A stretch of 64,000 bases of DNA from the NCBI GenBank assembly GCA_029964075.1, contig CM057136.1, positions 11,842,001 through 11,906,000 of the forward strand, read 5' to 3'. Position 1 is the stretch's first letter. Each line of letters opens with the position of its first letter. The stretch is from Patiria pectinifera. Lineage: Eukaryota > Echinodermata > Asteroidea > Valvatida > Asterinidae. The notes beneath the pieces are model-generated. The model did no database searches. It had not been told where the DNA came from and saw nothing but the letters and a program-made list of their open reading frames with translations. Position numbers and translations under genes: made by a program. Positions 49,796-62,876 of the stretch are shown here, one piece after another.

Positions 49796-51127
49796 ATGCT
49801 TTGGAGTGAAACTATCACATTTATTAATAAAATGTGGTAAGTTGAGGGATTTAAGAAGACAAGACGAACTACAACAAGTTATATAGTTTGTGTACTAGAA
49901 AAAATATCAGCATCATCATCAACATTATCATTACCACTTGGAGTACCGTATATTACTAAGCACATTCATCACACAATGAAAACAATTCAATTTATTTCAT
50001 AATCATATCCAAGTTATGGGTGAGTGATAGCCCCGAATTTCTGTCTTATTGGGCACATTATAGAAAGTCTAGCTTTGGTGCTTACGCTGCCGGAAACAGG
50101 CGCAGTCTTAAATTGTACACCACGTGGTATCTACAATGAACAACGTGACAGGTACGGGTAAGTTATAAGGAATAAATTGTATGTAGTTTTCGCAGTGTAA
50201 TACCTTACAACTAAGGAGACGTTTGGGACCCCGTCAAAGTCTGCTGTCTGCCTCTAACACCAGCCCCAAAACGTCACTCTTCATTGCGAAACCTTCTCTT
50301 GTCATAAAATAAACTCCAAATTTCAATGACAAGTATTAAAGAGAAGCCATTACGACACAAAATGCTCGTAATTGACAGCTGCATCGGGGCGGAAGACTAC
50401 GGGATTTTCCCTGCGTCGCCGTCTCGTATCATGTCGCCTCACATCGAGCGTAAACGAGTCACTTGTTCTCCGCTTGATCCCTCTTTTCAGAGGTAATGTA
50501 TCCCCTCTTTCGGTGATAAAGAGATTGTAAAAAAAGAGGGTTCTTTACTTTGAACAGGAGAGCAAACCGGATTACACCGGTTAGTTTTTAAGTATCCATG
50601 CGCTTTTAAAGATCCAGGCTTTTTTTGTGGCAAAACTTTGGAGACATCAATTTGACTTGGTATCGATTGCCGTAAATGGATTTCTCTACGCTAAAACCTA
50701 TTCAGTGGGATATAAGCATAGAATTAGGAATACGATCTCAAGACTACAAAATTATACCACGGGTGAGCTGTCAATCACCCCATAAGATACTTTGGCTCAC
50801 CATTCTAGCTTACACTCAAGTATTATATCATGGTATATGACTCAACTATTGCATAATTCCATACAGCCAGCGTAAAGCAATTCGGGGAAAGCTTTACAAT
50901 AGGAGTGGTATATTTTTTTTTCTTTTTCTTTGGGGAATTTTTTCCCTTCGGTCCGCAAAGCCAACGGCGAACATTTTTCTATACTTAAAACGGTAGCTCA
51001 GAATGTTGAGATGTAGGCCATAGTGCACTGATTTTGCAAATGTAAGAATTTATAAATTCATAATAATGTCCCATAGATAACAGAAAAGGAGTTTCGGTGA
51101 TAACAGAATTCCTCAACGCCGAAGCTT

Positions 51128-51691
51128 TAGGGCCCATTTACATGAATTTCAATTGTGATCGCACTTTTGTGCAAATTTCTACTTCTCTATGTATGAAAAC
51201 TATTTGACATCCGTTGTTGGTTTATCTTATTGAAAAGTCCACTGCTTTAAGTTTTTTTTCTGACAAATGACGGGGCTGTTGCTGTGATGTCACTTCCGGA
51301 AGACACTGTTCAGTTTAGGTTTTTTCTGTTCGACTTGTGAGCCAAAATTTGCTCATATAAAACATTTGTGAGAAACTTTGCTCATTGGCCCACTGTCACG
51401 TACTGAAACAACAGTAAATCACAAGCGACAAGAAATTTTACGACTACAAAACATCCAAAATTCTGGCAAATGTTGGTGCTGAAATAGCTGTAATATTGAG
51501 GTTTCCGCCTGAAATGACATCAGACTTTTGCTCATGAATATGCAAATTTTTATTAGCATAAAACCCCAAAGGCACCAATGAATGCCCTTAAAAATGGTAA
51601 AATGAAAATTGAAAATCCGGTTAGATAGGACACAAGGCGCGTTTACAAATACAAGGACTGCATTTTAAAAACTACATTACATGGGCCCTTT
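51128..51691. mobile_element. Possible MITE with AGGGCCCAT termini
   Basis: TAGGGCCCATTTACATGAA at 51128 and 'ttacatgggcccttt' at 51677-51691 form short inverted ends with a shared ACAT/ATGT just inside. 'ttgctcat' recurs within (51347, 51380, 51528). The inverted ends are short, so the call is tentative. Confidence 0.5.
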
Positions 51692-52353
51692 TGAAATAAG
51701 ACGGATTAAATAATTTAGTGGCATAGGGAATACGGGAATTGCAATCTAAAACGTCTTGAAAAAGATAAGCATTGCTCAGAGACATGTCAAAATACAGTGC
51801 GTACGGGTTTCTTTCTCTTCTGTGAGAGATTTAAAGAATCGATAAACTCTGGATAAGAAAAGTCAACTTGTCCCATCAAAGACTGCTTAATGCGATGACA
51901 AGGGCGTTAAGGCGATCAACGGAGGAAGTGTTTCATTTTTCTCTTGAGGGCCGACCGGCGGGCCAGGCTAGCGCTGCCTGGCGGGGTGGGAAGGACACCC
52001 AGCCACGGTGGAATAATAGCACTTTTATAACAGGCAAGTCGGTCTTTTTTATTTTGTCTATATAACACCGAGTCAACTGTTAATTGTGGCAGACAACAAG
52101 CACCGCTCGGCTGGGGATCCGACCATTGTCAACGGGTTAAAATGATTAAGAAACCGGTCCACAACCGCGCCCCGCATGCTCTAACCTCGTCGGAGTAAGT
52201 ATCAAGGATGACAAATATCAACTCCGTTTCTACTTACACAACTCATGGAGGAATAAGAACACATGTGCGGTTTTACAAGACACTATAAAAGGATCGTATA
52301 GAAATTATTATGGACTTAAAAATATATTATTAGGCTCAGCTGGAAGTGCTTAC

Positions 52354-52700
52354 CACGCAGTGTGTGTAGAGAGAACTTCGATGGTGTCGTCGGGGTCTTG
52401 AGCTCCGCCGTGGAAAAGTGCGATCTCTCCCACTGAATCCGCGAGTATTTCCCGCTGAGAAGTTTCTCCGATGAGGCGAAAAACTGTTCAATAAACCCGC
52501 TCTTTGTTATCAGGACGAACTTGAAGTCACGAGTCACATTACGCGAGTGCACTCCACACTTAATACGAGAAGACGGTGTTTTATCGTTCACGTGTGTCTC
52601 ACATGTAATAACAACACACACTGTACTATAGCAGGGTATTTTTTTTGGCACGAGAGCCTGACGTTTAGACGTGCTACTCCGACCTCGTCACTTGAGAATC
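52354..52700 (-). other. Candidate noncoding first exon of the oxidase gene
   Basis: A minus-strand donor (CTGCGTG|GTAAGCAC) at 52354 lies about 5.7 kb upstream of the first coding exon, and a TATA box sits about 27-34 bases before the proposed start near 52700. In every frame the joined sequence fails to add a family-like N-terminus, so I read it as 5' UTR. It would contain upstream ATGs, one of them opening a frame at 52651. Confidence 0.4.
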
Positions 52701-52726
52701 TGAAGACTGGCCTCGAACGTCTTAGG

Positions 52727-52734
52727 TTTATATA
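52727..52734 (-). promoter_or_regulatory. TATA box TATATAAA
   Basis: A perfect minus-strand TATATAAA lies upstream of the candidate first exon of the oxidase gene, within GGGATATATAAACC. Spacing predicts a transcription start near 52700. It is supported by the CRE just upstream, but no transcript data are available. Confidence 0.45.
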
Positions 52735-52791
52735 TCCCAGTAGCGCTAGCCTAGTGCGTGTCAACCGCTCGTGTGTCCCGAGTTGTTTTGG

Positions 52792-52799
52792 TGACGTCA
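52792..52799. promoter_or_regulatory. CRE palindrome TGACGTCA
   Basis: This is a full CREB/ATF-type site (TGACGTCA, extended GTGACGTCAC), 58 bases from the TATA box and about 90 from the proposed start. Full CREs near TATA boxes are typical of cAMP-responsive promoters. Function is inferred from position only. Confidence 0.45.
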
Positions 52800-52800
52800 C

Positions 52801-53960
52801 CTCAGTTGTCAGGCAAAATTCTTCTTACTACAGGCCCCGCGTGCGTTTTGTGTTTGCACAAGATCAGCGGCCAGTCCATACTTGGTTTGCTCTATGGTTT
52901 TGGGGAAACGTCTTACTGTGAAATTGGAGTCCACTTTTGTTCTGTTCGCAATTAAATTCGAGAGTTTTCTTTTAAGGAAGGCGGTCGGTTGCCAGATTTC
53001 TTTCACCTTTATCCTCCCATTTTCTGGTTTAGAATCTTTCTTCCATTTTTCGGACTTGGTATTTTACAAGTTTGCTAAACGGTAAAATTGTTATTCTTGA
53101 AAGTTCTGTTCAAAGTGAAAGTGCTGGAATGAATAATGTTTTCTGAATAAGGAAGTGGTGAGATCACAATGAACAGGGGATTTCCACTTGTAACAAGCCA
53201 AATGTATGTAGTAGGTCAACATTTTATTTTCCCGGCATAATGAGATAATTCAACATTTCAAGCCTCATTGAGAAAATCAAGAGTTGACTTGTATTTTTTT
53301 TTGCACGACCCGTCAATGAACCATATAAATATCTTCTGAAGCCATAAGGACAATGGTCCATTGTAAAAAAAGGTAGACTTTTGGGGAAAAGTATCATTTG
53401 CAATTACAAGCGACAAGACATTTTAAGTGATTTCAGTCTACCGATTTCGGGAGCGGCCAGTCTGGGGTGGGAATGATTACTTTGTGGCCGCGGCGGGTTT
53501 TTGGTCTCAATTTGCCGCGAGCAAATTCGAGGTAGGTGTTTGGTGGCCAGAACTTTTTTCTCAAAGGTTGTCTGTACTTGTGTGGGTCATCATCATTTTG
53601 AAGTTCCCGCTAACATAAACAAAGGAGTGGGGAAAGTCACAACACGGTCACTGTATTTTATACTGCAGTGACCAATGCTGAGTCACAGGCCCCGGTATAT
53701 GCGGGGTTTCCCTGATGCCCAAATCGACGGTCCAGCATCCGGAGACGATAAAAACTCATCGGAAGTGCAAGAAAACCTCAGCACCCAACCCACCCTAACA
53801 GAACATTCTTGCCAACTTTTCCTTTCGAAACTGCCTACACTTCCTGACAGATTTTCCGACAAATTTTGTAAAAATGTCGTTCCGATGAATCGATAAATTT
53901 GAGGTATAATTTTCTTGTGAACTTGGGTTAGTAAACTAAAAAGGAAAAAAAGTGCGAAAT
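52801..53960. other. Upstream flank of the proposed promoter, no gene seen
   Basis: AT-rich. Plus-strand frames at 52882-53085 and 53427-53618 carry no recognisable motif. Confidence 0.5.
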
Positions 53961-54006
53961 TGTTGCTCAACATCTTGACCAACTTGGTCAAAATGTTTGA
54001 GCAACA
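53961..54006. repeat. 46-base near-perfect palindrome
   Basis: The arm TGTTGCTCAACATCTTGACC is mirrored by GGTCAAAATGTTTGAGCAACA, with the centre AACTT. Only two mismatches and one single-base bulge are present. It could extrude as a cruciform or fold as a hairpin RNA. Confidence 0.8.
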
Positions 54007-57000
54007 TTTCTCCAAGAGTTGATAAAAGTTTACTCGACTCGACCAAGATTTGAAGACATATTGTTACCAGTTGTCGGATAGAATATAGTGCATAGAACAA
54101 CATTGTCCCACATTATGTTACCAACCTTTTTTTATGATGATAGTTGATAATTGTTTTATTCGTCCCGGCGTTTGACTTTTATCTGGTCTAAAAACCGCGG
54201 CTGAAATCTCTTCTGATTGGCAAATGACTAATTGTTTTATGGCGACTTCAGTTTCCTCAAACTGATGGCCAATTAACTGAGAGAGGTCTGCCGACCATGC
54301 AAGACTAATTGCGGTATTTGATGGAGGGGTGATGAGTCACTCAGCCCACTGTCCCGTAAGGGTATAGGGTGTCCCCGTGCCTTGTATTAGTTACTTCCAA
54401 GGAATCGGCTAAAAATCTTCGTTCGGCCCGGCTTCACAAGGTCGTCTAGCCACCACCCACTTAGTGAAAACAGTTAGCAAAAAGGAAAGTTTCTCCCTAA
54501 ATTTAGATTTGTAACATCGACCTTGCTCTGTGTGTGACTCAGTTTAGTAAAAAGTTTATTTCGAGTAAACAGAAAATGCGATGCAGATGTCTAGCGCACG
54601 TTTACGCTGTGTGGTGCGAAGATGATGTTTACTTCTACCACTTCCTGTGTGAAGACCAATGGCGTTTCGTAATCTGTTGGTTGGATGTGTTTATAGCTCC
54701 ATGGTTGGATGTATCATTGACTTTGATGTGAAAAGTATAATTACTTGAGATTGACATTTGTGGCGAGGTGAAGTAAATTTGAATAGGCCCTATATGGGAT
54801 TCATGTTGCCATCATTCGCCGACGTAATTATGCTCGATACTTTTCAAAAGATTTTTTAAAAACGAAAATAGCCTTTCACTTAATTTTTCAAATGTTATAC
54901 ATTTTATTTGTAAATGGATCTAATTAATAGGGGCGACTTGAGGGGCCTCTTTTCTGAATGGGGAACTTATATTTCTTCAAAATGATTTTTAAAAACCTCA
55001 TTTTTGATCGTCCCCAAATTTTGAGCCGGGTCATGTTTGATCGTCCCCAAATTTTGAGCCGGGCAGGAAGGGAGAGGGGACAGGCTTCTAGCGGGGATTG
55101 GGAGTGCTTCCATCCCGCAAGGTTATTAATGAGGCGTTTTATAAACAGCCCTGTGGTTCCAGCGGCGGTACATTGGAAGACGAAATCGACTTCAAAAACA
55201 TTGAAAATCAGAACATTCCGCAGTTTGATTTTTATAATTAAAAACCGGGGCTGCTTTCTTGTTCTATGGTACGTGTCTAATTACTTTTGCGAAAGAGAGC
55301 CCGCTACATATTAATGATAAACAAAAAAAAGCACTTAAAAACATTTTTTTAAATAGTAAAACATAAAATTTCCATTATTATTTTTTTGGGGGTGCTCAGG
55401 CTTAAAATTGAAGTATCCAAAATAAATGTCTCTGAAAGGTTTCGTAATCATTAAATCATAAAAGTCAGGGGTCGATTTTTATTATTGGAAACAAAAAAAA
55501 ATCTGTTTTCAGATTCTGTTTATTCCGATTTTTCTCTCTCTCTTCTGCAAGGCGGCATTTTGTTCCTCCACAAACGCAAGGAATCGGAAGTCCCATTGTC
55601 AACAGAGACCCACTAGATCAACAATCAGTGCAAGACCGCAGTATTGACTATTTAATCCGTTTGGGGATTAACCGGATCAAAGCGGCCCACCGATCCGGGG
55701 CAGATTTACCCAGAGGATTATCCCCCCGGCTTTGCGCCAGCCCAATTCGTGCACGGGATATATGCCTGTCGTGTTCTCTTTCTTGCGGTGAACCAAAATT
55801 ATGTCTTCTTCAAGTCGCGGAGATCGGAAGCTTGAAAAAAAAAACTCAAGACGACAATTATTTTATGGTTTCCTATACACCGGGGTGTAAGCAGGCGTGA
55901 AAAGGGACTAAATGCGAATTATGACCAATTAAAACTTCCGGTTTGATCCGTTTGCTTGTGTACATGTCGGAATGCGGAACCAAGTTGCTGGGGGCGGAGT
56001 TGTTAGCAACTGAACGAGGGAGGCTATTGAAATGGATTGATGGAAAGATAAAACAAGCAAAACGAATCATACACAGTGGCTTGATTTTATTTTGAGGCAA
56101 AGAGAAACAACTTTATTGAAATACAGTCATATATCGAAAGATGAAAGTCCACGAGTGCATTTTTAAAAGCGGTTTATATAGGATTTTGGTTTAAAGTCTG
56201 CCTAAAAGGTAGAGTTTATAAGGCATCCACCATATCTACGGTTTGGCACCAACTGGAATAATCACACAGTTTTAAAGAGGATCTTAACACGATTTGGAAA
56301 TGTTTGGAAAATCTCGCAATCGGTATCCCAGAACCTTAACTTTAAGAACAAATTGTCAGTGTAAACTATAGGCCAGTACTGATTGTTTTGAAAACCGTCG
56401 CCCCCCCCCCCCCCCCAAAAAAAAAAAAATTAGGCCTTTCAACCAGTGGGGGTTTGAACCCCCTCCCTTCATCCTCCTCAAAACGCACTGCCATTGACCA
56501 CGGGTCTGTCGACGAAGCCTTGAAATTTTAACTCAAACTTTTTAACTCAAATTCATTTCTGTTCTGATCGTATCCAACCCTGCAAAGGGGCTGGCATAAA
56601 AAAAAATCACAAAAACTGTCACAATACACTCAAATCAACTTTGTTCTGATAACACAAACAAGAAATTTGAACACCTGTACACCACTTCTCCTCCCTCAAA
56701 ACCCCCCCCCCCCCTAAAAAAAAAAAGACCCCGTGGTGTCACAGATCGGTAATCGTCACCGTGCCGAACCGCCAACCCTCAGCCGGGTCTCTTTTGCTGG
56801 AGTACCGCCGTGCCGCTCAGCCGACACGCTGTGCGTTAATTGCTCCGTGTTGCATACCGTCACGCACCAGTCTCCCAATAACACACTCTCAGACGGTTCA
56901 AAAAAATTGCTGACAGCCGGCCATCACGTCCCCAAGTTCATGTCTAAATAGTCCATAGTCGGTGGTTTTGGTTATATATCGACGAGTTTTTGTCTAGACG

Positions 57001-58949
57001 AAGTAGGTCACTCATAGGACTCCTTGTTTGCTTTCATGTCAAGCTCCAAAGAAGCATAGCTATACAAAGCAAGAATGTAAGCAATCATGTTCCAAATTGC
57101 ATCTATACAATTGTCAAAATATCACCACATTGTTTAAAACATCAGTCATCTTTTAAGCTCATTCTTTTAAATGCTGTATAAAGCAAGCATTTGTTCATAC
57201 TGAAGAATGCGATTAGGGCCTATTGGTAGAAAAGCTGGACAAAACAATGTAGGTGTAGGAAAGGTGCGGCATAGACCATTTCCTCATTTTTCTAGAGCTG
57301 ATGCGGAACACACAGAAATGTGCATTATAAACACAGGAAATAGTTTACCAGCGAAAACTGGTTCCCTTTCAAAATGCCACGTGTTGTGAATACTGCTTTT
57401 GACTGGTCCCCCAGCTGATTTCTGCCGAGGACATACAAGTTCGCTGAAGGATAATGTCTGCCAGGTATCATTAGCTTTTTCAGTGATGATGGACAGTTGG
57501 ACACAATGAGAGGGCGCTATTTGTTTTGGTTTAAATCTGTTGTATATTCGACCAAATTTGACAAAATTTGACAAAATTCGACAACGGATCCTCCGGGGGG
57601 CAACGGGGGCCATGACGTCGCAAAAAAAGGTAGCCACTGCGTAGGCCTACACCACCCGTAAAACTCAACACAAGCAATACATTCCCCCCCCCCCCCCTTG
57701 CTTTTCATATTAAATTTGGGGCGGAAAACAAATTTATCCACCCAAAAAAATGTGTTCTGGATCCGGCCTTGTTATCGACATGAAGTGAAGTGCGCTATAA
57801 AATGTATTCTTTTTTTTTTTTATCCATTTTGGTCAAATCAGAGAGAAACTATTGACGGAGGCCTCAAATATTAATAGCTCCATGCTTATACCCATCGATC
57901 ACGCAATCCAAGTTTCGAGTTCGCACGATCCTTGCTGCAAACTTCCGTTCTTCGCCTCAGATATATCGCGATATATACTTTTTGGCCGAGCTGGCCGCAG
58001 GATGATTTTTTTCCCGTCAAAAGAAAAAAGAACTCTCCTTTACTTGGTCCTTATACTCCCTGTTTATCCCGTTGTCAAATAACCGGCAATCACATCGACT
58101 TGTTAGTTTTCGGGCGTTAATTACTGGTCCTTGTTCGCATACAACGAACGCGAAGTTATAAGTCAGTTTGCGGTGGGATCAGAGAAGTGCACTTTTTCGG
58201 CTTCTACTAAAAGGATTTGTGAAACTTGGTTATGCAATGTATGCAATGTGCAAAACCAGCAAAGGGCCAGGATTGCAGTGATAATTACACCCACTTCCAC
58301 AAATTATAAACAATACTCACAGCTCTCCAAGGTGTTGAGGCACATATCAAATTAAAGCTTATTTCATCATCTTTCCTTTTCTGTTCAAGTTTTTTTAGTG
58401 GTTAACCAATGACTTTGGGGAGAAAATTTCATCCAAAGATGATCACCCTTAAAAGTATCGTCCTGAAGCCCATTGCCATCTTGAAAAGGATACCTATACG
58501 CTCCATTGACAAATAGAGCCATTTTAGGGCCTAATTCCATCCGAATTTCACAGAAATACGAGCTCGCAGTCCTCTGCACGGCTTCCACCCTTCTTCTTTT
58601 AAAAAAACCCTAAAGTTCATGGCCCACAAAATGCTCTGATACCCGACAATTTGAGGGCGTGCAAATCGTGTTTTGGCCGGCGTAGGTAATTTCGGGCAGT
58701 GTGCCTTTTTGGAAGCCTCGAAGAATTTGGAAATTGTCTTGCAAAATAAACTGAAAATATAGACTGATGTTTTAATTATAATTTAATCCCAAGTCAAAGT
58801 AACCAGGGGGTGAACAATGACAAAGGAACGCCTTAAAATTTGGTCAAAGTTCTTTCAGAATAACTCATGTCTCTTTTGCATTTTTTGTTGGGGGGGTGGA
58901 GAATAGTTTCTCACTTGACTTGGTAGTGCATGGCTGCCTTGCGACTGAC
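54007..58949. other. Intergenic, no gene seen
   Basis: It includes a 33-base tandem duplication (55003-55063), C runs at 56400-56416, 56702-56714 and 57685-57699, three 'aatttgac' repeats at 57550-57575, and a 'ctggatccggccttg' word at 57758 like the end of the 18250 element. No coding exon recognised. Confidence 0.5.
55003..55063. repeat. Tandem duplication, 28 identical bases at 33-base period
   Basis: TTTGATCGTCCCCAAATTTT followed by GAGCCGGG occurs at 55003-55030 and again at 55036-55063 without a change, suggesting a recent local duplication. Confidence 0.9.
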
Positions 58950-59018
58950 TTGTGATTGGCTTGTGATTGGCTTGTGATTGGCTTGTGATTGGCATGTGAT
59001 TGGTTTGTGATTGGCTTG
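58950..59018. repeat. 11-base minisatellite TTGTGATTGGC, six copies
   Basis: Six consecutive copies run from 58950: the first three are identical, and later ones have single changes (catgtgattgg, tttgtgattgg). Each unit contains GATTGG, a reverse ATTGG/CCAAT core. Confidence 0.9.
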
Positions 59019-59913
59019 GCATAACTTGATAACTTACCCTGATAAGATATGATACGAATCATGTCAAACATTGCCATTGAGGGTGATGTGAACCACGCTT
59101 TAATATACCGAGTATGAGATAGCCCAGTCCTGAAACCAAAAACAAGTCTCACGGTTACTGTAATTGTTTTTAAATAATGATGCAATATTTTGATAATATT
59201 ATACACCGATTCGTTTCATGAACTTTTCAACTCCAAAGGGGTCTCCATTCGCACTGATGCCTCGCCGAGTTCAACTAAAGATGATTGTCAACTTGTCATG
59301 ATCGCGATGGAAATCATCTGGCCTATTTAACAAGTCGCATTTTGTGTAAACATTACCTCATGTTTCGCTTGAAAAAAATCCTCGCCCAATTTGGCGCTGG
59401 ATCTAAGGCTAAGAAAGCTTGATTTCACGAATTGACTGTGCGAAAAAGGCTATGATGTATAGGCTACATTTTACGCTCCAATTCTCCATGACAGGAGCAG
59501 AGTTATAGCATGAATCTCATCAAACTGAAACAATAGATTTACTGAGCTATTGTTTTCGCGACCTTTGCGCTCTCGCAGTCTGGGCTAATGGCAGATCGGG
59601 CTATGAGCTCGGGAACTCGAGACGTTTCCCGTCCGTGGAAATCTTTGATACAGCCGCCCACGTTTTGTAATAAATCTGCGGATGATTGGACTATTACACT
59701 GCGGTATTATCAGGCCGACTTCTCCGATGGCGCAAGAGTTGATCTTGAGCCAGAAAGTTTGTTTACCTCCTTTTATTAAACAAAGCGGGATCTGTATCGT
59801 ATTGTCACAATGAATTGAGGTGATTCTTCAAGTGAAAACAGTGGATTTGATGCATCGAATGAAGATGAGCATGATAGTCAAGACATGATGATCAAATTTC
59901 GCACAAACCTTTT
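59019..59913. other. Intergenic, no gene seen
   Basis: AT-rich. No repeat ends and no recognisable reading frame. Confidence 0.5.
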
Positions 59914-60431
59914 TTAAAGGTAATGTACAACGTTTGAAAACATCAAAAAACAAAACTACCGAATTATTATGAAATACCTTACTTGACTGTGAGTGAATAT
60001 TAGTCTCAAGCATTCTGTGAAATCATGGCACCTGGTGTGCTGTCATTTTCAAGAAAAGCGGGACTTTTTGTATCAATTTCCAACGATGGTCGCCGGGGGA
60101 AAAAAAACACGATTTTGCTTCCAATACTGGCTGCCCCATTTTACCAAATTTAGTTAGTCCACATTTTGTTTGCAATCGGTTATACACATCCGTGAACGGG
60201 TGCAAGCCAGCTAGTCTGGTTCCCTGACCCGACATATTCCCCGCGACGGCTATAAATTTCAGAGAACCAAACTATATAAGAACAGCATTTCTTTTTTTCT
60301 TTTTTTCCAGCATCCCTGAATACAAACGTTTCAGCAGGTCAGTGTAACTATATTTGCTGTAAAATACTAACCCCCAAATCCATCCATTTCTGAAAATTAC
60401 AGCAAAAGCAAATGTTATATATTTCCTGTAA
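59914..60431 (+). mobile_element. TTAA-type MITE family, copy 4
   Basis: It starts TTAAAGGTAATGTACAACGT and ends GCAAATGTTATATATTTCCTGTAA. Shared internal words include catggcacctggtgtgctg and gtgcaagccagctagtctgg. It is about 518 bases. Confidence 0.85.
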
Positions 60432-62876
60432 ATTGCGTTCCTATATGCTCTTCAACAAACACGATTGTTTTTTCTTCTGTTAATCAATTTTCAACTTGTA
60501 TGCTTTATTCCAACCCCCCAAAAAACTTTGTTTCTCTTTTTGGAAGTCTACAACCCTAAAAAAAAGTGTTTGTTTTGGGCACATAAAGATCCGCTTTTCG
60601 AGCAGACTAGCTCCCGGTCCATACATTATCGACGCTGATTGTGAGGCGGGAACCAGCCTAACCCGCGAGAACAGAAGTATTGTTTGGCAGCCAATATTTC
60701 GAGGTTTCAGACCCAATCCAATAAATAAACATGGACCATTTTTTTATTTCGGTCGATGTCTCTCACAAAAGTGAGTAACATTTGGATTGCTCAAGAAAAA
60801 TAGCAATTTACAAAAGGTATGTATCTAGATGAAAATCGGAAATAGCACAGTCAACCACTTTAACTGTTTTCCTTAAAAGAAAAATGAAAACGTCTTCCAC
60901 ACCGTCTTGTTTTTAAACCACGGTGCATGGCAACTAATTGACCTACAATGAAAGTGATGAAATGATTAATGAAATACAGGAAATGGTTTTCACAAGTACA
61001 TTTTAACCGAGTGTAGTGTACCTATATAGTGACTTGCTTAATATCGGCCTCAGACTTAAGTATGTTCCCAACTTTTCACAAAGAAGCCACCAGCGCTAAT
61101 AGCAAGAATTACAAACAAAGCAACTGTTACGCACACTAATCACTCCGCGCTCACTTCTAAATAATGAATCTTATTACAAGCTATTTTCTCACCCTCAAAA
61201 ATAAACACGATTACTCCAAAACAAGCCACAACATTTGGGGAGCTTGAGACTTTTCAAAGTGAGCCGCGCTCTCGAAGACCATGTTTGTGGACTTAGCCAA
61301 CCCAAAGGAAGTCCTTCGCACTTTTGTGGTGGTTTCGCGCTTCTTTTTTTGTGGGCAAGTCTCCGGGCGCCTGAAGACTGTACCGGCGGAAGGGAAGGGA
61401 ACGAGACGGTAGACGGCGGGGCCGGCGCGGCGCGGGAGGGGACAAGAGAGAAGAGGACTCCGAGATTTCGCCCGAGGAGGATAAACACCGGAGTGCGGTA
61501 TTTGTACAGGAAAAGTAAATTTATATTCTCGCAGTGCACGCATGGTAGAACTCTTCACTGAACTCTTTGGGGATTCTTTTTTTTGGAAGTTGGCTCAGAA
61601 AACATGAAGACATGTTCAAGGGTGTGGTCTGGATTTGTGATGTTTGCTAACAACGGCTATAGGCAATGATAAATAGCAGAATAGATGAACAAAGTGAGCA
61701 CGAACAATCAGGGAAGCTGGGGTGATCTCGACCTCTCTGGCCCCGGTTCGTATCCAGCCAATCGGCCGGCATCTAGATAACTCCCGTCTCTAAAAAAAAA
61801 CTAAACATTTTCCTCATTGCCCTCTGAGTGAACCAGCCTTCTTCATGCCTGATAGTTACAGTGCATTGGACACTTATGAGGAATCCAAAATTTTATTAGA
61901 AAAGGTAACAATACTCCTTATTAAAACATTTTGTTTTAAAGACCGACGAATTATAACTGATTGCACAGTGGCAGTGGCGTAACCAAGAGGGTATCTGCCT
62001 CCCCCAGTCCCCACTTCCACGCCTCCCCAATTAGGCAACTGTGTTCCCAAACTAAGCCGGAATATTTCCGCTGGAGGAAAAACCCACTACTGCGTATAGT
62101 TTGATTATAGGTCCATAAAGCTCCATCATTTTCATAAAGTATTAAATCAGCGACTGTCCAAGAGTCCATCTACCTTTGCTGGCATGTTGCCAGGTGGTCT
62201 TCCTCCCCACAGGAACCACACAGTGGACGATGGGGAATACAACCCCTCCCCAAACCCAAACCCAACCCCATCCCAAAGTAAGGTGAAGCCACCGATGTAC
62301 GACCGGCCGGACAACGGTACTTGCACGCTTCTTCCAATCCTCCCCCGCCTTTTGTCCAACAGAACAAAATGTTTACATGAATCATCGTTCAGCCGAATCT
62401 CTTACCGATTTCTGCTGCTCAGTTTCAGAATTCAGCGCGCAAGATGGGGGCGGGGGTAACGGGACGCCCCCAAAATCTGCTGCGCGAAAAAAAATTGTGA
62501 ACATTTTTCCGACTGTGCCAGTTCACACATGACGAACCGTATCTCTTCTCTCCACAATTTACAATGGAAAGTTGAAACACAGAACTGAATTTAAAATAAT
62601 GCCATTAGTTGTTGTTTAGTGTTTGATCAACACAAGACTACTTTTCTGTGCTCAACACCGCCCTCAAGCCACTAACCTGGCGTGAGGGCGCCCTTCATTG
62701 AGACCGACACAAAAAAAACGTGGCCATTAGTCTCTTTACTGAAAAGCGTTCCAATAATTAGTTTTAATATTTAGCAAAATTGTCGCAATGCTTGTTTTTA
62801 GCATGCCACAAATTGATATTACTGGTTACCAGCAAAGCCGAAAAATATAAAAATGTTGCACAATTAATGTCTGGCT
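60432..62876. other. Intergenic, no gene seen
   Basis: A GC-rich purine block (61381-61480) and a Pro/Asn-type 'cccaaa' run at 62249-62275 give overlapping frames on both strands, none recognisable. A lone CAGTGGCGTAACC end is at 61975 and a B-box-like GGTTCGTATCC at 61746. Confidence 0.45.

Larger units (their letters stand above)
46613..52353. other. Proposed 5' UTR intron of the oxidase gene, or intergenic
   Basis: This 5.7 kb stretch has no recognised exon. It holds a tRNA-like head (49722-49795) and an inverted-end element (51128-51691). If the TATA/CRE promoter at 52.7 kb belongs to the oxidase gene, this is its first intron. Confidence 0.45.

Noticed and set aside
52316..52651. A coding N-terminal exon for the oxidase beginning MPKK
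   Set aside because: Its frame ends in phase 1, whereas the downstream exon needs phase 0 for MLKSIYQ, so joining would shift frame. Read as 5' UTR.
58950..59018. A CRISPR-like array
   Set aside because: The 11-base units are contiguous without spacers and the genome is animal; it is a minisatellite.
61195..61561. Overlapping frames on both strands near 61.4 kb
   Set aside because: They result from a GC-rich purine block lacking stops. No conserved motif is seen.
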